Positions 1 to 9,200 of a stretch of 36,492 nucleotides of DNA are shown piece after piece. This stretch comes from a virus. The position numbers were made by a program, and so were the translations under genes. The stretch covers positions 1-36,492 of IMG/VR virus record IMGVR_UViG_3300042475_001338. The stretch is one strand, 5' to 3'. Positions within the stretch are counted from its first letter, which is position 1, and every line of letters starts with the position of its first letter. The notes beneath the pieces are model-generated. The model saw only the letters and a program-made list of their open reading frames with translations, was not told the origin of the DNA and searched no databases.

Positions 1-18
1 CTGATACGACGCATGTGA
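1..18 (+). CDS. possible 3' end of the preceding gene (capsid?)
   Basis: Frame 1 reads five codons (LIRRM) and a TGA, followed at once by a strong terminator. In T7-like phages the gene before tail tube protein A is normally the major capsid protein, so this could be its last codons. Five codons cannot identify a protein; the call rests on position only. Confidence 0.2.
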   Translation: MIRRM

Positions 19-24
19 CTCTGG

Positions 25-62
25 AGGGGCGTCGGCCTAAACACCCGGCGCCCCTCTTTTCC
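25..62 (+). terminator. intrinsic terminator upstream of the tail genes
   Basis: AGGGGCG at 25-31 pairs with CGCCCCT at 49-55. The stem extends inward through a T-G wobble and CGG/CCG to about 11 bp, closing a 9-nt loop, and is followed by TCTTTTCC. A terminator between capsid and tail genes is typical of T7-like phages, where partial termination keeps capsid expression above tail expression. Confidence 0.8.
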
Positions 63-74
63 TAGGAGGATCGA

Positions 75-755
75 ATGGCAAGCGTGGTTGAGATCTGCAA
101 TCTGGCACTCGCGCACCTCGGCGACGATGCCTCCATCGCCAGCATCGACCCGCCTGAAGGGTCGGCGCAGGCCGAGCACTGCGCTCGGTTCTACCCAATC
201 GCCCGCGACAGCCTCCTCCAGATGCACGCATGGAACTTCGCGTCTCGCCGCGCACTGCTCGCGTCGGTGACGATGCCGTACACCATGTGGAAGTATTCGT
301 ACGCATGTCCGAGCGACATGATGGTCGCCGTCAGCGTGCTGCCAAATAACGCAGAGAACGACTACGCAGCCAAGTTCGTTCCCAGCGACACCCCAGACTT
401 CCTGCACAACTACGCCCCGCTCGTTGCGGCTGGGCGTTACGTGCCGCAGCCGTACAGCATTGAGACGGACACGTCAGGCAACAAGGTGCTGTACACCGAC
501 CAAGAGAACGCGCTGCTTCGATACCAGGCGCTCGTCACCGACCCCACCAAGTTCGACCCGCTGTTCGTCATGGCTCTGTCGCACCACCTCGCCGCCATGC
601 TTGCCGGCCCGGTCATCAAGGGCGATCAGGGCGCGTCAGAGGGAAAGCGTCAGTCTCAGATGATGATGGCCTATCTGCAACAGGCTCGCATGTCGGACGC
701 CAACCAGCGCAACATCAAGCCGGAACACATCACGGGCTGGATCGCAGGACGCTGA
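75..755 (+). CDS. tail tubular protein A (T7 gp11-like head-tail adaptor)
   Basis: A 226-residue protein starting at ATG 75 behind a strong AGGAGG site. The N-terminus (VEICNLALAHLGD, then a Cys-Arg-Phe-Tyr-Pro segment and RDSLLQMHAWNFA) is the signature of the T7 gp11/tail tubular A family: a helical ring protein that sits under the portal and joins it to the tail nozzle. T7 gp11 is slightly shorter (about 196 residues). The next gene, three bases downstream, is its usual partner, tail tube B. It should act in virion assembly, after packaging, as a gatekeeper ring. Family assignment is from recognised sequence pattern; the structural role is inherited from the family. Confidence 0.85.
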   Translation: MASVVEICNLALAHLGDDASIASIDPPEGSAQAEHCARFYPIARDSLLQMHAWNFASRRALLASVTMPYTMWKYSYACPSDMMVAVSVLPNNAENDYAAKFVPSDTPDFLHNYAPLVAAGRYVPQPYSIETDTSGNKVLYTDQENALLRYQALVTDPTKFDPLFVMALSHHLAAMLAGPVIKGDQGASEGKRQSQMMMAYLQQARMSDANQRNIKPEHITGWIAGR

Positions 756-758
756 CCA

Positions 759-3452
759 ATGCCAAACACCCGCATCTACAACAGGTCGTTCGCTGGCGGC
801 GAACTGTCGCCGGAGATGTTCGGGCGTATTGATGACATCAAGTTCCAGACCGGAGCCGCCAAGCTGCGGAACTTCATCCCAACCCCGCAGGGTCCGGCAG
901 AGAACCGGCCTGGCACGTTCTACGTTGCAACGGTCAAGGACAGCACCAAGCGCACGCGACTGCTGCCGTTCACGTACAGCACGACGCAGACGATGGTGCT
1001 CGAGTTTGGGCAGGGCTACATCCGCTTCCACACGCAGGGCAGCACGTTGCAGGCTGGGTCGCCGGCGGCCTACAACGGTGCGACCGCGTACGTGGTGGGT
1101 GACTTGGTGTCCTCGGGTGGGGTGAACTACTACTGCATCGCGGCCACGACTGGCAATGCACCGCCGAACGCGACGTACTGGTATCCGCTGCCCTCGAGCG
1201 CCTACGAGATCCCGTCACCGTACCAAGAGGCTGACCTGTTCTCAATTCACTACGTGCAGTCAGGCGACGTGCTGACGCTTGTGCACCCTAACCACGCGCC
1301 GCGTGAACTGCGCCGCCTTGGTGCTACGACGTGGACTCTGACGACGATCACGTTCGTCGCTCCGGTCGCAGTGCCTGGCGCCCCAACCGTCACGGCTAGC
1401 CGAGGCGATGCACTGAACATCACGGGCATCACTAAGGCAAACCCCGGCGTCATCACCACGATTGGCAATCATGGATTTGCAGCCAGTGATAGCGTTTATG
1501 TCGATGGCGGCACGATGACGCAGTTGAGCGGGTTCTACCTCGTCAACACGACGCCAGCCACGAACACGTTCTCGGTCAAGGCGTACAACACTGGCATTCC
1601 GGTCAACACAACTTCGTACACCACGTGGACAAGTGGTGGGTTCGTGCAGTTCGGCGACAAGAGTCTGGACTTTGACAATTTCTACGTCGTGACGGCCATC
1701 GCGCAGAACGGGGTGGATGAGAGCGCGGCAAGCCCCAGCGGCAACGTCATCAACAACCTGAACGCCGTCGGCGCCAAGAACACGATCAGCTGGAGCGCAG
1801 TCGCGGGGGCTCTCCGGTACAACGTGTACAAGCGCCAGAGCGGACTGTATGGATACATCGGCCAGACGGCTGCTACGTCGTTTGACGATGACAACATCGC
1901 GCCTGACATGGGCATCACTCCGCCCATCGTTGAAACCCCGTTCAGCAGCGCGAACAACTACCCGCGCTCAGTGTCGTACTACGAGCAGCGGCGCGTCTTT
2001 GCCGGCACGAACAATGCTCCGCAGACGATCTGGATGACGCGCTCGGGTACGGAAAGCGACCTGTCGTACTCGTTGCCGGTCAAGGACAGCGACCGTATCA
2101 GCATCCGCGTGGCTGCTCGAGAACTCAACACAATCAATCACATCGTCCCGCTGACGCAGTTGCTGCTGATGACCAGCAGCGCGGAATGGCGTGTCAGCCC
2201 GATCAACTCCGATGCGCTGACGCCAACCACGATCAGCGTGCGCCCGCAGTCGTACATCGGTGCCAACGACGTCCAGCCCGAGATCGTGAACAACACGGTC
2301 GTGTACTGCGCTGCTCGAGGCGGGCACGTGCGCGAACTCGGTTACTCGTGGCAGTCGAGTGGGTTTGTTACTGGCGACCTGTCCATCCGGGCAGCCCACC
2401 TGTTTGATGACCTGACGCTGTCGGACATGTGCTACAGCAAGAGCCCGCAACCGATCCTGTGGTTCGTCAGCAGCAATGGCAACCTGTTGAGCCTGACCTA
2501 CATGCCCGAACAACAGATCGGGGCTTGGGCTCAGCACGACACGCTTGGCCTGTATGAGTCATGCACAGCCGTCGCAGAAGGCAATGAGGACCGCCTGTAC
2601 GTGGTGGTCAAGCGCACGATCAACGGGAACTCGGTGCGCTACATCGAACGCATGGCAAGCCGGCAGATCACAACGCTTGAGAATTCCTTCTTCGTGGACT
2701 CCGGCTTGACGTACGACGGAACGAACACCACAGCAACTACCGTAACTGTTTCTGGCGGAACGACTTGGGGTCCGTCCGACGTGCTGACGATTACGGCCAC
2801 CAGTGCGATCTTCGCCTATCCGGCCACGACCGACGTCAATGACGCCATCGTCCTGACCGACACGGCTGGCAACAAGTACCGACTTCGCATTATCGGCACG
2901 AGCAGCACGACGGTGGCGACCGCCCGGGTTGACGTCACGCTGCCCGTCGCCCTGCGCAACACCGCCACTACCGTCTGGGCGTTCGCTAGAGACAGCGTGA
3001 GCGGCTTGGCGCACTTGGAGGGGGCAACGGTCAGCATCCTTGCTGACGGGGCCGTACAGCCGCAGGAAACCGTCTCCAGCGGCTCCGTGACGCTAGACCG
3101 GGCCGCAGTCCTGATCCACGTCGGCCTGCCCTACGAGAGCGATCTACAGACCCTGCCGGCGGTGATGAGCATCGACGGGTATGGGCAGGGTCGTTATAAG
3201 AACGTCAACAAGGCGTACCTGCGGGTGTTCAAGTCGAGCGGGATCTTCGTGGGCCCGAGCGCCGACCGACTCGTGGAGGCCAAGCAACGAACGACTGAGC
3301 CATACGGCACCCCGCCGAGCCTGAAGTCTGACGAGATCGACGTTGACCTGAAGCCAGCCTGGCGGGCCGGCGGCCAGGTCTACATCCGGCAAGCCGACCC
3401 CCTTCCACTGACGGTTGTGGGTCTGACCCTTGAAGTTGCGCTAGGAGACTGA
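759..3452 (+). CDS. tail tubular protein B (T7 gp12-like nozzle) with inserted accessory domains
   Basis: An 897-residue protein. The first 60 residues (YNRSFAGGELSPEMFGRID, KLRNFIPTPQGPAENRPG) are the classic start of the podoviral tail nozzle family. Decorations can be seen: about residues 100-145 resemble a CBM5/12 carbohydrate-binding module (YVVGDLV, then NYYC, then a late YW); about 220-280 resembles the short beta-barrel with NPGVITTIGNHGF; about 306-385 resembles fibronectin type III (ISWSAVAGALRYNVYKR). The beta-propeller core resumes near YYEQRRVFAGT. T7 gp12 has about 794 residues, so these insertions explain much of the excess. The protein should form the hexameric nozzle through which DNA and ejection proteins leave. 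Confidence 0.85.
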   Translation: MPNTRIYNRSFAGGELSPEMFGRIDDIKFQTGAAKLRNFIPTPQGPAENRPGTFYVATVKDSTKRTRLLPFTYSTTQTMVLEFGQGYIRFHTQGSTLQAGSPAAYNGATAYVVGDLVSSGGVNYYCIAATTGNAPPNATYWYPLPSSAYEIPSPYQEADLFSIHYVQSGDVLTLVHPNHAPRELRRLGATTWTLTTITFVAPVAVPGAPTVTASRGDALNITGITKANPGVITTIGNHGFAASDSVYVDGGTMTQLSGFYLVNTTPATNTFSVKAYNTGIPVNTTSYTTWTSGGFVQFGDKSLDFDNFYVVTAIAQNGVDESAASPSGNVINNLNAVGAKNTISWSAVAGALRYNVYKRQSGLYGYIGQTAATSFDDDNIAPDMGITPPIVETPFSSANNYPRSVSYYEQRRVFAGTNNAPQTIWMTRSGTESDLSYSLPVKDSDRISIRVAARELNTINHIVPLTQLLLMTSSAEWRVSPINSDALTPTTISVRPQSYIGANDVQPEIVNNTVVYCAARGGHVRELGYSWQSSGFVTGDLSIRAAHLFDDLTLSDMCYSKSPQPILWFVSSNGNLLSLTYMPEQQIGAWAQHDTLGLYESCTAVAEGNEDRLYVVVKRTINGNSVRYIERMASRQITTLENSFFVDSGLTYDGTNTTATTVTVSGGTTWGPSDVLTITATSAIFAYPATTDVNDAIVLTDTAGNKYRLRIIGTSSTTVATARVDVTLPVALRNTATTVWAFARDSVSGLAHLEGATVSILADGAVQPQETVSSGSVTLDRAAVLIHVGLPYESDLQTLPAVMSIDGYGQGRYKNVNKAYLRVFKSSGIFVGPSADRLVEAKQRTTEPYGTPPSLKSDEIDVDLKPAWRAGGQVYIRQADPLPLTVVGLTLEVALGD

Positions 3453-3454
3453 CG

Positions 3455-4138
3455 ATGAGCCAATTCTCATTGATGCGTCCAGAGTTCTCGCTGACCCCGG
3501 GAGACGTGCCGACCGTCGGCGAACGGTTCACGCTCGGATCGCAGTTGGCCGAGGGCTTGCAGATCGGCGGCAACATCGCGTCGATCTTCGGAGCCTTCAC
3601 GGGTGCCATCGGCTCGTACTACTCGCTGAAGTCGCAGCAGAACCAGCTCAAGATGCAGGCGCAGAACGCGGCGTTCGCCGCGCAGATGACGCGCATCAAC
3701 CGCCGTGCAGCCGAGGTTACCGCCACGCAGGTTGGTCAGCAGGGTCAGGCCGCAGCCGGCCAGTACACCATGCGGGCGGGCCAGGCTCGCGCCGGGGCAC
3801 GCACGGCGATGGCTGCTCGAGGTATCGCGCTTGGGCAGGGGACGGCCAAGGAAGTCGTCGCCAGCATGGACCTGGTCAAGGAGATCGACCGCCTCGCCAT
3901 CAACGCCTCGACCGTCCGGGCGCAGGAGGCTGCCCGGTTGCAGGCGTTCAACCTCGGCACGCAGGCCACGATGGCTGAACTGTCGAGCCGGAACCTGTCG
4001 AGCGCAGCCGGCACGATCATGCCCGGCTTCGGGGCTGCTACCAGCCTGCTCGGCAGCGCGGTCGATATCGGCGCCAACTGGGCCCGGAACAAGCGCATTG
4101 ACGAACTGCTGCAAGGCGTAGCCACCGAACGATTCTGA
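3455..4138 (+). CDS. internal virion protein, T7 gp14-like
   Basis: A 227-residue protein with the pattern of the small T7-like ejection protein: a glycine-rich hydrophobic segment at about residues 37-57 (IASIFGAFTGAIG), a long Gln/Ala-rich helix, the family motif MAARGIALGQGTAKEV, and a second small-residue hydrophobic segment near the C-terminus (about 183-205). In T7, gp14 is ejected first and forms the outer-membrane pore of the DNA-translocation channel. Order matches T7: small, medium, then giant internal virion protein. It starts two bases after the nozzle gene. Confidence 0.75.
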   Translation: MSQFSLMRPEFSLTPGDVPTVGERFTLGSQLAEGLQIGGNIASIFGAFTGAIGSYYSLKSQQNQLKMQAQNAAFAAQMTRINRRAAEVTATQVGQQGQAAAGQYTMRAGQARAGARTAMAARGIALGQGTAKEVVASMDLVKEIDRLAINASTVRAQEAARLQAFNLGTQATMAELSSRNLSSAAGTIMPGFGAATSLLGSAVDIGANWARNKRIDELLQGVATERF

Positions 4139-4145
4139 GGTACTC

Positions 4146-6236
4146 ATGCCAACCGTCCCGACCACCTTCGTCCCGCAAGTCACCCCGCCCGGCGGTGGTG
4201 ACATTGGCCAGTTCCAGGCTCCCGCCGTGGAGCCAATGCGCAACTACACGGGCGAGCAGGTCCAGCAGTTCGGCCAGCAACTGACCCGCGCAGGGATGAC
4301 GGCGTTCAGCATCGGCGACGCCATGCAGGATCAGATTGACGAGGCGGCTGCGAAGGAAAGCGACGTCGCGTTCCTGCAACAGGCCAACGAGATCATGCGT
4401 GGCCAGAACGGCTACCTGAACACCGCCGGCAAGGACGCCGAAACGTCATACGTCAGCGTCAACGAGCAGTTGATTCAGGCCGGACAGGCGAGCATGGACC
4501 GCCTGAACGAGGGCCAGAAGCGGCTCTATCAGAACGTCCTCGCCCGCAACATGATGACCTTCCAGGCGCAGGTGCAGACGCACCGCGACCAGCAGGTCAA
4601 GGTCTACGCTGGGAACGAGGCCACCGCCCGAGCCAACCAGTACGTCAACCTTGCCATTCAGGACTACAAGGAGCGCGATGCCGTCACGACCGACGGGCTC
4701 CCAACCGGCGCATACAACACCAACCTTGGCGTGGCGCTGAACGAGATCCGCACCGTGGGTCGCCTGCGCGGCTACGCCGAGGACAGCGCCCAGATGCGCG
4801 AACTGGAGAACGCCGTCTACACGCAGGCTGCGCAGGGCGTCGTGAACCGACTGATGATGGACAGCCAGTATCAGGACGGGCTCGACTACGTGCGCAAGCA
4901 GTTGGAGCTCAACCGCATCGACCCGGCTAAGGCTGACGCGATGATTGCCTCACTCGACGCCAACCGCAAGCGTCAGATGGTTGACGAACTGACCACCAGC
5001 ATCCGCACGACCGGAGTGCTGGACACGCCTGCCGGCACTGGCAACTTCGACCAGATCATCGAGAACGGTCGCATCAACGTCGATGGCAAGGGCGTGAACA
5101 TTGAGGCGCCTCCGGGTGCGCCCGTGAATGCGCCGGCCAACGGCACTGTCACGAGCGTCGATGGCAACACGGTTACGATTGAAACGACCGACGACACCAC
5201 CCTGACGCTCAATAATGTCGATGTCTTTGGGATGCTTACGGAAGGCCAGACAGTCACTCGTGGCGGTCTGCTCGGCATGGTCGGAAAGGACGACGCAGCC
5301 GAGGACGGCCTGTATCGCATCGGATACACCGCTACCCGCAACGGCGAAGCCATCGACCCGCGCAACCTGAACTCGTTGGACAACTCAGACCGCGACGAGG
5401 CACGCCGACCGCTGACGCTGCGCGATGCTCTGACCGTGGCCGAGCGCATCCCTGACCCCGAAGTCCGCAAGCAAGTGCAGTCGAACCTGAGAACGCAGTT
5501 CGCGCAGGAGGACGCGCTCATCAAGGAGGAATACCGGGGCCGCATGGACGCGATCACCGAGTTCCTAGCGGTGCCTGGCAACAACGTCGGCCAGATTCCG
5601 CCTCAACTATGGGGCACGCTCAAGCCGACCGATCAGGCCAAGTTGCTGAGTGGGCAGCGGGAAACCGACGAACTCGGTGTCATGGAAGAGATCGCCCGTG
5701 ACCCGAGCGTGTTGACGGTCGATTACTTGGACAAGAACCGCAATCGCCTGACGCCAGGTACGTACGTCAAGTTGCTGAAGGACACCGCTGATCCGAGCAA
5801 GATGGCGCAGGCTTCGGTTGATGCCGACCAGTTGGAATCAACGCTGGTGCGCAATGGGCTTGACACGTTGGCGTTCCCGAACTCCAAGGACAAGGATCAG
5901 CTGCGTGCAAGCCTGCTGTTCCGCGACAACGTCAAGCAGGCTATCTCGTACGAGCAGACCCGCCTCGGCAGGTCGCTCAACCGTGATGAGAAACAGCACG
6001 TCATTGACACGTTGTTGCTGGACAGGGCATTCGATGAGTATGGCGAAAGCAATGTCATCGCAGCCATGACACCAGAACAGGCGTCCGAGGCATACGCCGA
6101 TATCGTGGCCGAGATTCCAACTGAGACGCAGGCACAGATTCGTATGGCATTGCAAGCCAACGGGCAAGCTGTCAATCAGGCCAACATGGCGACTATGTAC
6201 CTCGAGTACCAGCGCCGGCAGAAGGCAAACCCATAA
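4146..6236 (+). CDS. internal virion protein, T7 gp15-like, with a degenerate M23 domain
   Basis: A 696-residue, mostly helical protein between the gp14-like and giant ejection proteins, as gp15 is in T7. The N-terminal half is rich in Gln/Ala/Asp helices. Residues about 309-410 look like an LytM/M23 peptidase barrel: VNIEAPPGAPVNAPANGTV, a central TEGQTVTRGGLLGMVG and RNGEAIDPRNL all match conserved M23 stretches. The zinc ligands are missing: the expected HxxxD is KGVNI, and the expected HxH before the final strand is LYRIG. It is probably a binding or scaffold domain, not an active hydrolase. The C-terminal third is helical and unrecognised. The stop overlaps the next start (ATAATG). Confidence 0.65.
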   Translation: MPTVPTTFVPQVTPPGGGDIGQFQAPAVEPMRNYTGEQVQQFGQQLTRAGMTAFSIGDAMQDQIDEAAAKESDVAFLQQANEIMRGQNGYLNTAGKDAETSYVSVNEQLIQAGQASMDRLNEGQKRLYQNVLARNMMTFQAQVQTHRDQQVKVYAGNEATARANQYVNLAIQDYKERDAVTTDGLPTGAYNTNLGVALNEIRTVGRLRGYAEDSAQMRELENAVYTQAAQGVVNRLMMDSQYQDGLDYVRKQLELNRIDPAKADAMIASLDANRKRQMVDELTTSIRTTGVLDTPAGTGNFDQIIENGRINVDGKGVNIEAPPGAPVNAPANGTVTSVDGNTVTIETTDDTTLTLNNVDVFGMLTEGQTVTRGGLLGMVGKDDAAEDGLYRIGYTATRNGEAIDPRNLNSLDNSDRDEARRPLTLRDALTVAERIPDPEVRKQVQSNLRTQFAQEDALIKEEYRGRMDAITEFLAVPGNNVGQIPPQLWGTLKPTDQAKLLSGQRETDELGVMEEIARDPSVLTVDYLDKNRNRLTPGTYVKLLKDTADPSKMAQASVDADQLESTLVRNGLDTLAFPNSKDKDQLRASLLFRDNVKQAISYEQTRLGRSLNRDEKQHVIDTLLLDRAFDEYGESNVIAAMTPEQASEAYADIVAEIPTETQAQIRMALQANGQAVNQANMATMYLEYQRRQKANP

Positions 6237-9200
6237 TGCAGAACGAAGAAACGCCGACGGAAGTCAACCCGTTCCTCGAAATCGCTTCCAGCATGTTCCA
6301 GAAGCCTGCGCAGCCCGTCGCGCAGCCTGACAACCCATTTATGGAATTGGCGCCGTCTATGCGAGCCTTGTCGCAGCCGCCGGCTATTGGATCTTTGTCA
6401 GCCGTCATGGGCATCAATCCAGACCAAGCCGCCGAGGCAACGAAACTCGGCAAGCCTCTGGGCATCGGTCAGGATTTGGGCCTGCGCAACATGGATGAAC
6501 TGCGTCGGCGGTCAACGATTGCCAGCGTGCAGCGCAGCGGGATGTTGCAGAACAACCCGCGATTCGCTGAGTCATTGCTTGACCCAGTATTCGCAGCGCA
6601 GTCGCACGACGATCTTGACTCGCTGAACAAGACATCGGGTCTGTTCGACACGGTTGCATCGGTACTGGATGCGCCGAACTGGTTCTTCGGATTCAAGCCG
6701 CAGGCTGACATTGTTGGTGGCGCCGAGCGCGGAATGATGGTTGTTGAACGTGGTGAATTGGCATCGCGGCAAATGTTTGGTTCGGCAACGCCAGCTGACG
6801 TTGCACGCCTTGAGTTTCTTGATAAGCGTCTTGGATCGATCCCATCAGGCGGCATCGTGAGCATGACGGCAGAGGTTGTCGCCCAACAGTTGGCAACGGC
6901 TAGGTCTGTCGGAACTACCGCTCTGGCAGGGGCCGCTGCCGGTGGTGCTGTTCTTGGTCCCAAGGGTGCAGTCGGAGGATTTGTCGCTGGCGGTGCTGGT
7001 GGCCTCATGGCGACCACGACGCAGACCGAGGCTGGAAATCTGTACCGAGACATGGTCAACCAAGGTGTTGATCCGGACACGGCTCAATATGCGGCGCTAA
7101 CGGGCGGCCTGTTGAACGGCATCATTGAACTGGCCGGCGCCAAGGTAGCCGCTGCGCCATTCAAGGCTTTGGCATCGAAGTTCATCAAGGAAAGTGTGAG
7201 CGAAGCCATTGCAAAGCCAACGACTCGCGCAGCAATGGCGATTGCTGGCAAGGAATACGCCAAGCAGGTTGGAACCGAAACCGCTGAGGAAGTTGGTCAG
7301 GAACTCGTGGCAATCGCCAGCGAGGAACTTGCCAAGGCAATGGATGGCATCAACAGCGAAACGTCATTCAAGGATGCAATGACGCGGCTGGTTGACGCTG
7401 GCATTGCAGGATTCCAAGGCAGCCTCGTGTTAGGTGGTATCGGCCCGACCGCAAACTTCGTCGTTGATGTCAAGCGTGCAGACGCCGTCGCCAAGCAGGA
7501 GGAGTTCTTCGACGGCCTCGACGCGGCCAAGAAGGACGGCAAGCTCCCCAAGCGCAACCTCGACGCCTACGAGGGCTTCCTTGCCAAGCAGGCCAAGGGT
7601 ACGACCGCCGACACGGTTTACGTCGAGGCCGAGTCTGCGGCCCAGGTGCTCGCGCAGAGCGGCCTGAGCGCCGAGCAGTTGGAGCAGTCGATCCCAGGCA
7701 TCCGCGAGCAGTTGCGCAACGCCCTCGAGAACGGCGGCGACGTGACGATCCCAACGTCGGTTTACGGCGCTCGGCTGGCTGGCACGCCGCTGGGTGAGGC
7801 GCTGCGCCCGCACGTGCGCCTGAGCCCGGAGGCGATGAGCGTTGCGCAGGCACAGGAGTTCAGCCGTAAGCGCGATGCGTTGCGTCAGGAAGCCCAGGTT
7901 GCGCTGGCCGAGCGGCAGGAAGCAGACGCCGCGTTCGTGGAGTCTGCCCAGAAGGTAGAGACGACCGTTGCCGAGCAGTTGCGTCAGACGGGCATGCAGG
8001 ACATTGAGGTTCGCGCCAACGCCGAGCTGTTCCGCGACCTCGCCGTGACGCAGGCTGCGCGTATGGGCATCACGCCGGAGCAGTTCTACGAGCGGTACCC
8101 GTACCGTGTTCGCGGCCCCCAGGCGGTGCAGGAAGGCCAGCCGCTTAAGCAGGCAGCACAAATGACGCTAGCGGATGTCGAGCAGTCATTTGCCGATCTT
8201 GGGGTTGAACAGCGTCTTACGGAAACCTCCACGACGATTCGGCCAGGAATCATTCGTGTTCCAGCGGAACTACGGGATGAAGGACGAGCAACACGTGCGA
8301 TGCAAAGCCTGATCGCTTACGCAGATCAATCTGGTAAGCGCATTGATGTTTCACCAACAAGCGAGTTTGGGGCAAGCAAGAAGCGTTTGATCGCGTGGTA
8401 CAAGCGCCTTGGATTTGTTGAAAACAAGGGGTCTAACAAAGACTTTGCGATCAGCGCAACGATGTACCGGCTGCCATCCGCACTAGGTCTTGAGCAAGCC
8501 TCCCGCATCGACGCCGACTATCTCGCTGCCGTCGAGCGCGGCGACATGGCGACGGCGCAGCGCATGGTGGACGAGGCGGCGATGGCGAGTGGTCTGACTG
8601 AAGAGGTATGGCGCGGTGACAGTCGATTCAACATTACGGAATATGCTGAACGACGCCGAAACGAGCCTGGCATCTTCACAACGTACGATCAACAAGTTGC
8701 CAAGGATTACGCCAACGACGGCGATGTTCGACGGTTCTATGTTGGCGGCAAGACGCTTGATCTGGCTTCAAGATCAAGGGAGGCAGTCGCGTGGATTCAA
8801 GAGTGGGCCAAGGAGTCAGGCTACGACTTCATCGACCGCGCTACTGGATTTGAAGCCGATCCAGTAGAGGAATATTTCGCCGGCGATATGTGGGACTTTG
8901 AGGGCAACGGAACAGGTGCTCGTTGGAAAGACATTCAGCGTACGGCAAGGGCACAGGGTTACGACATTGTCCGGCTACGTGACTCCCACTATTCGCAGCC
9001 GATGACATCCGTTGTCGTACTGAACGAGAACAAGATCAAGCTCGCCGACCCCGTCACATACGACGAGGCTGGCAATGTCGTCCCGCTGTCGCGCCGCTTC
9101 GATATCACTAGCCCCAAGGTGTTTGAGCAGGCGGCGATGTTTGATCAGGCTCCTGTCAGCCCGGGCTTCTACTCCGCGCTTGCCAAGGCGGTCGATGCCA

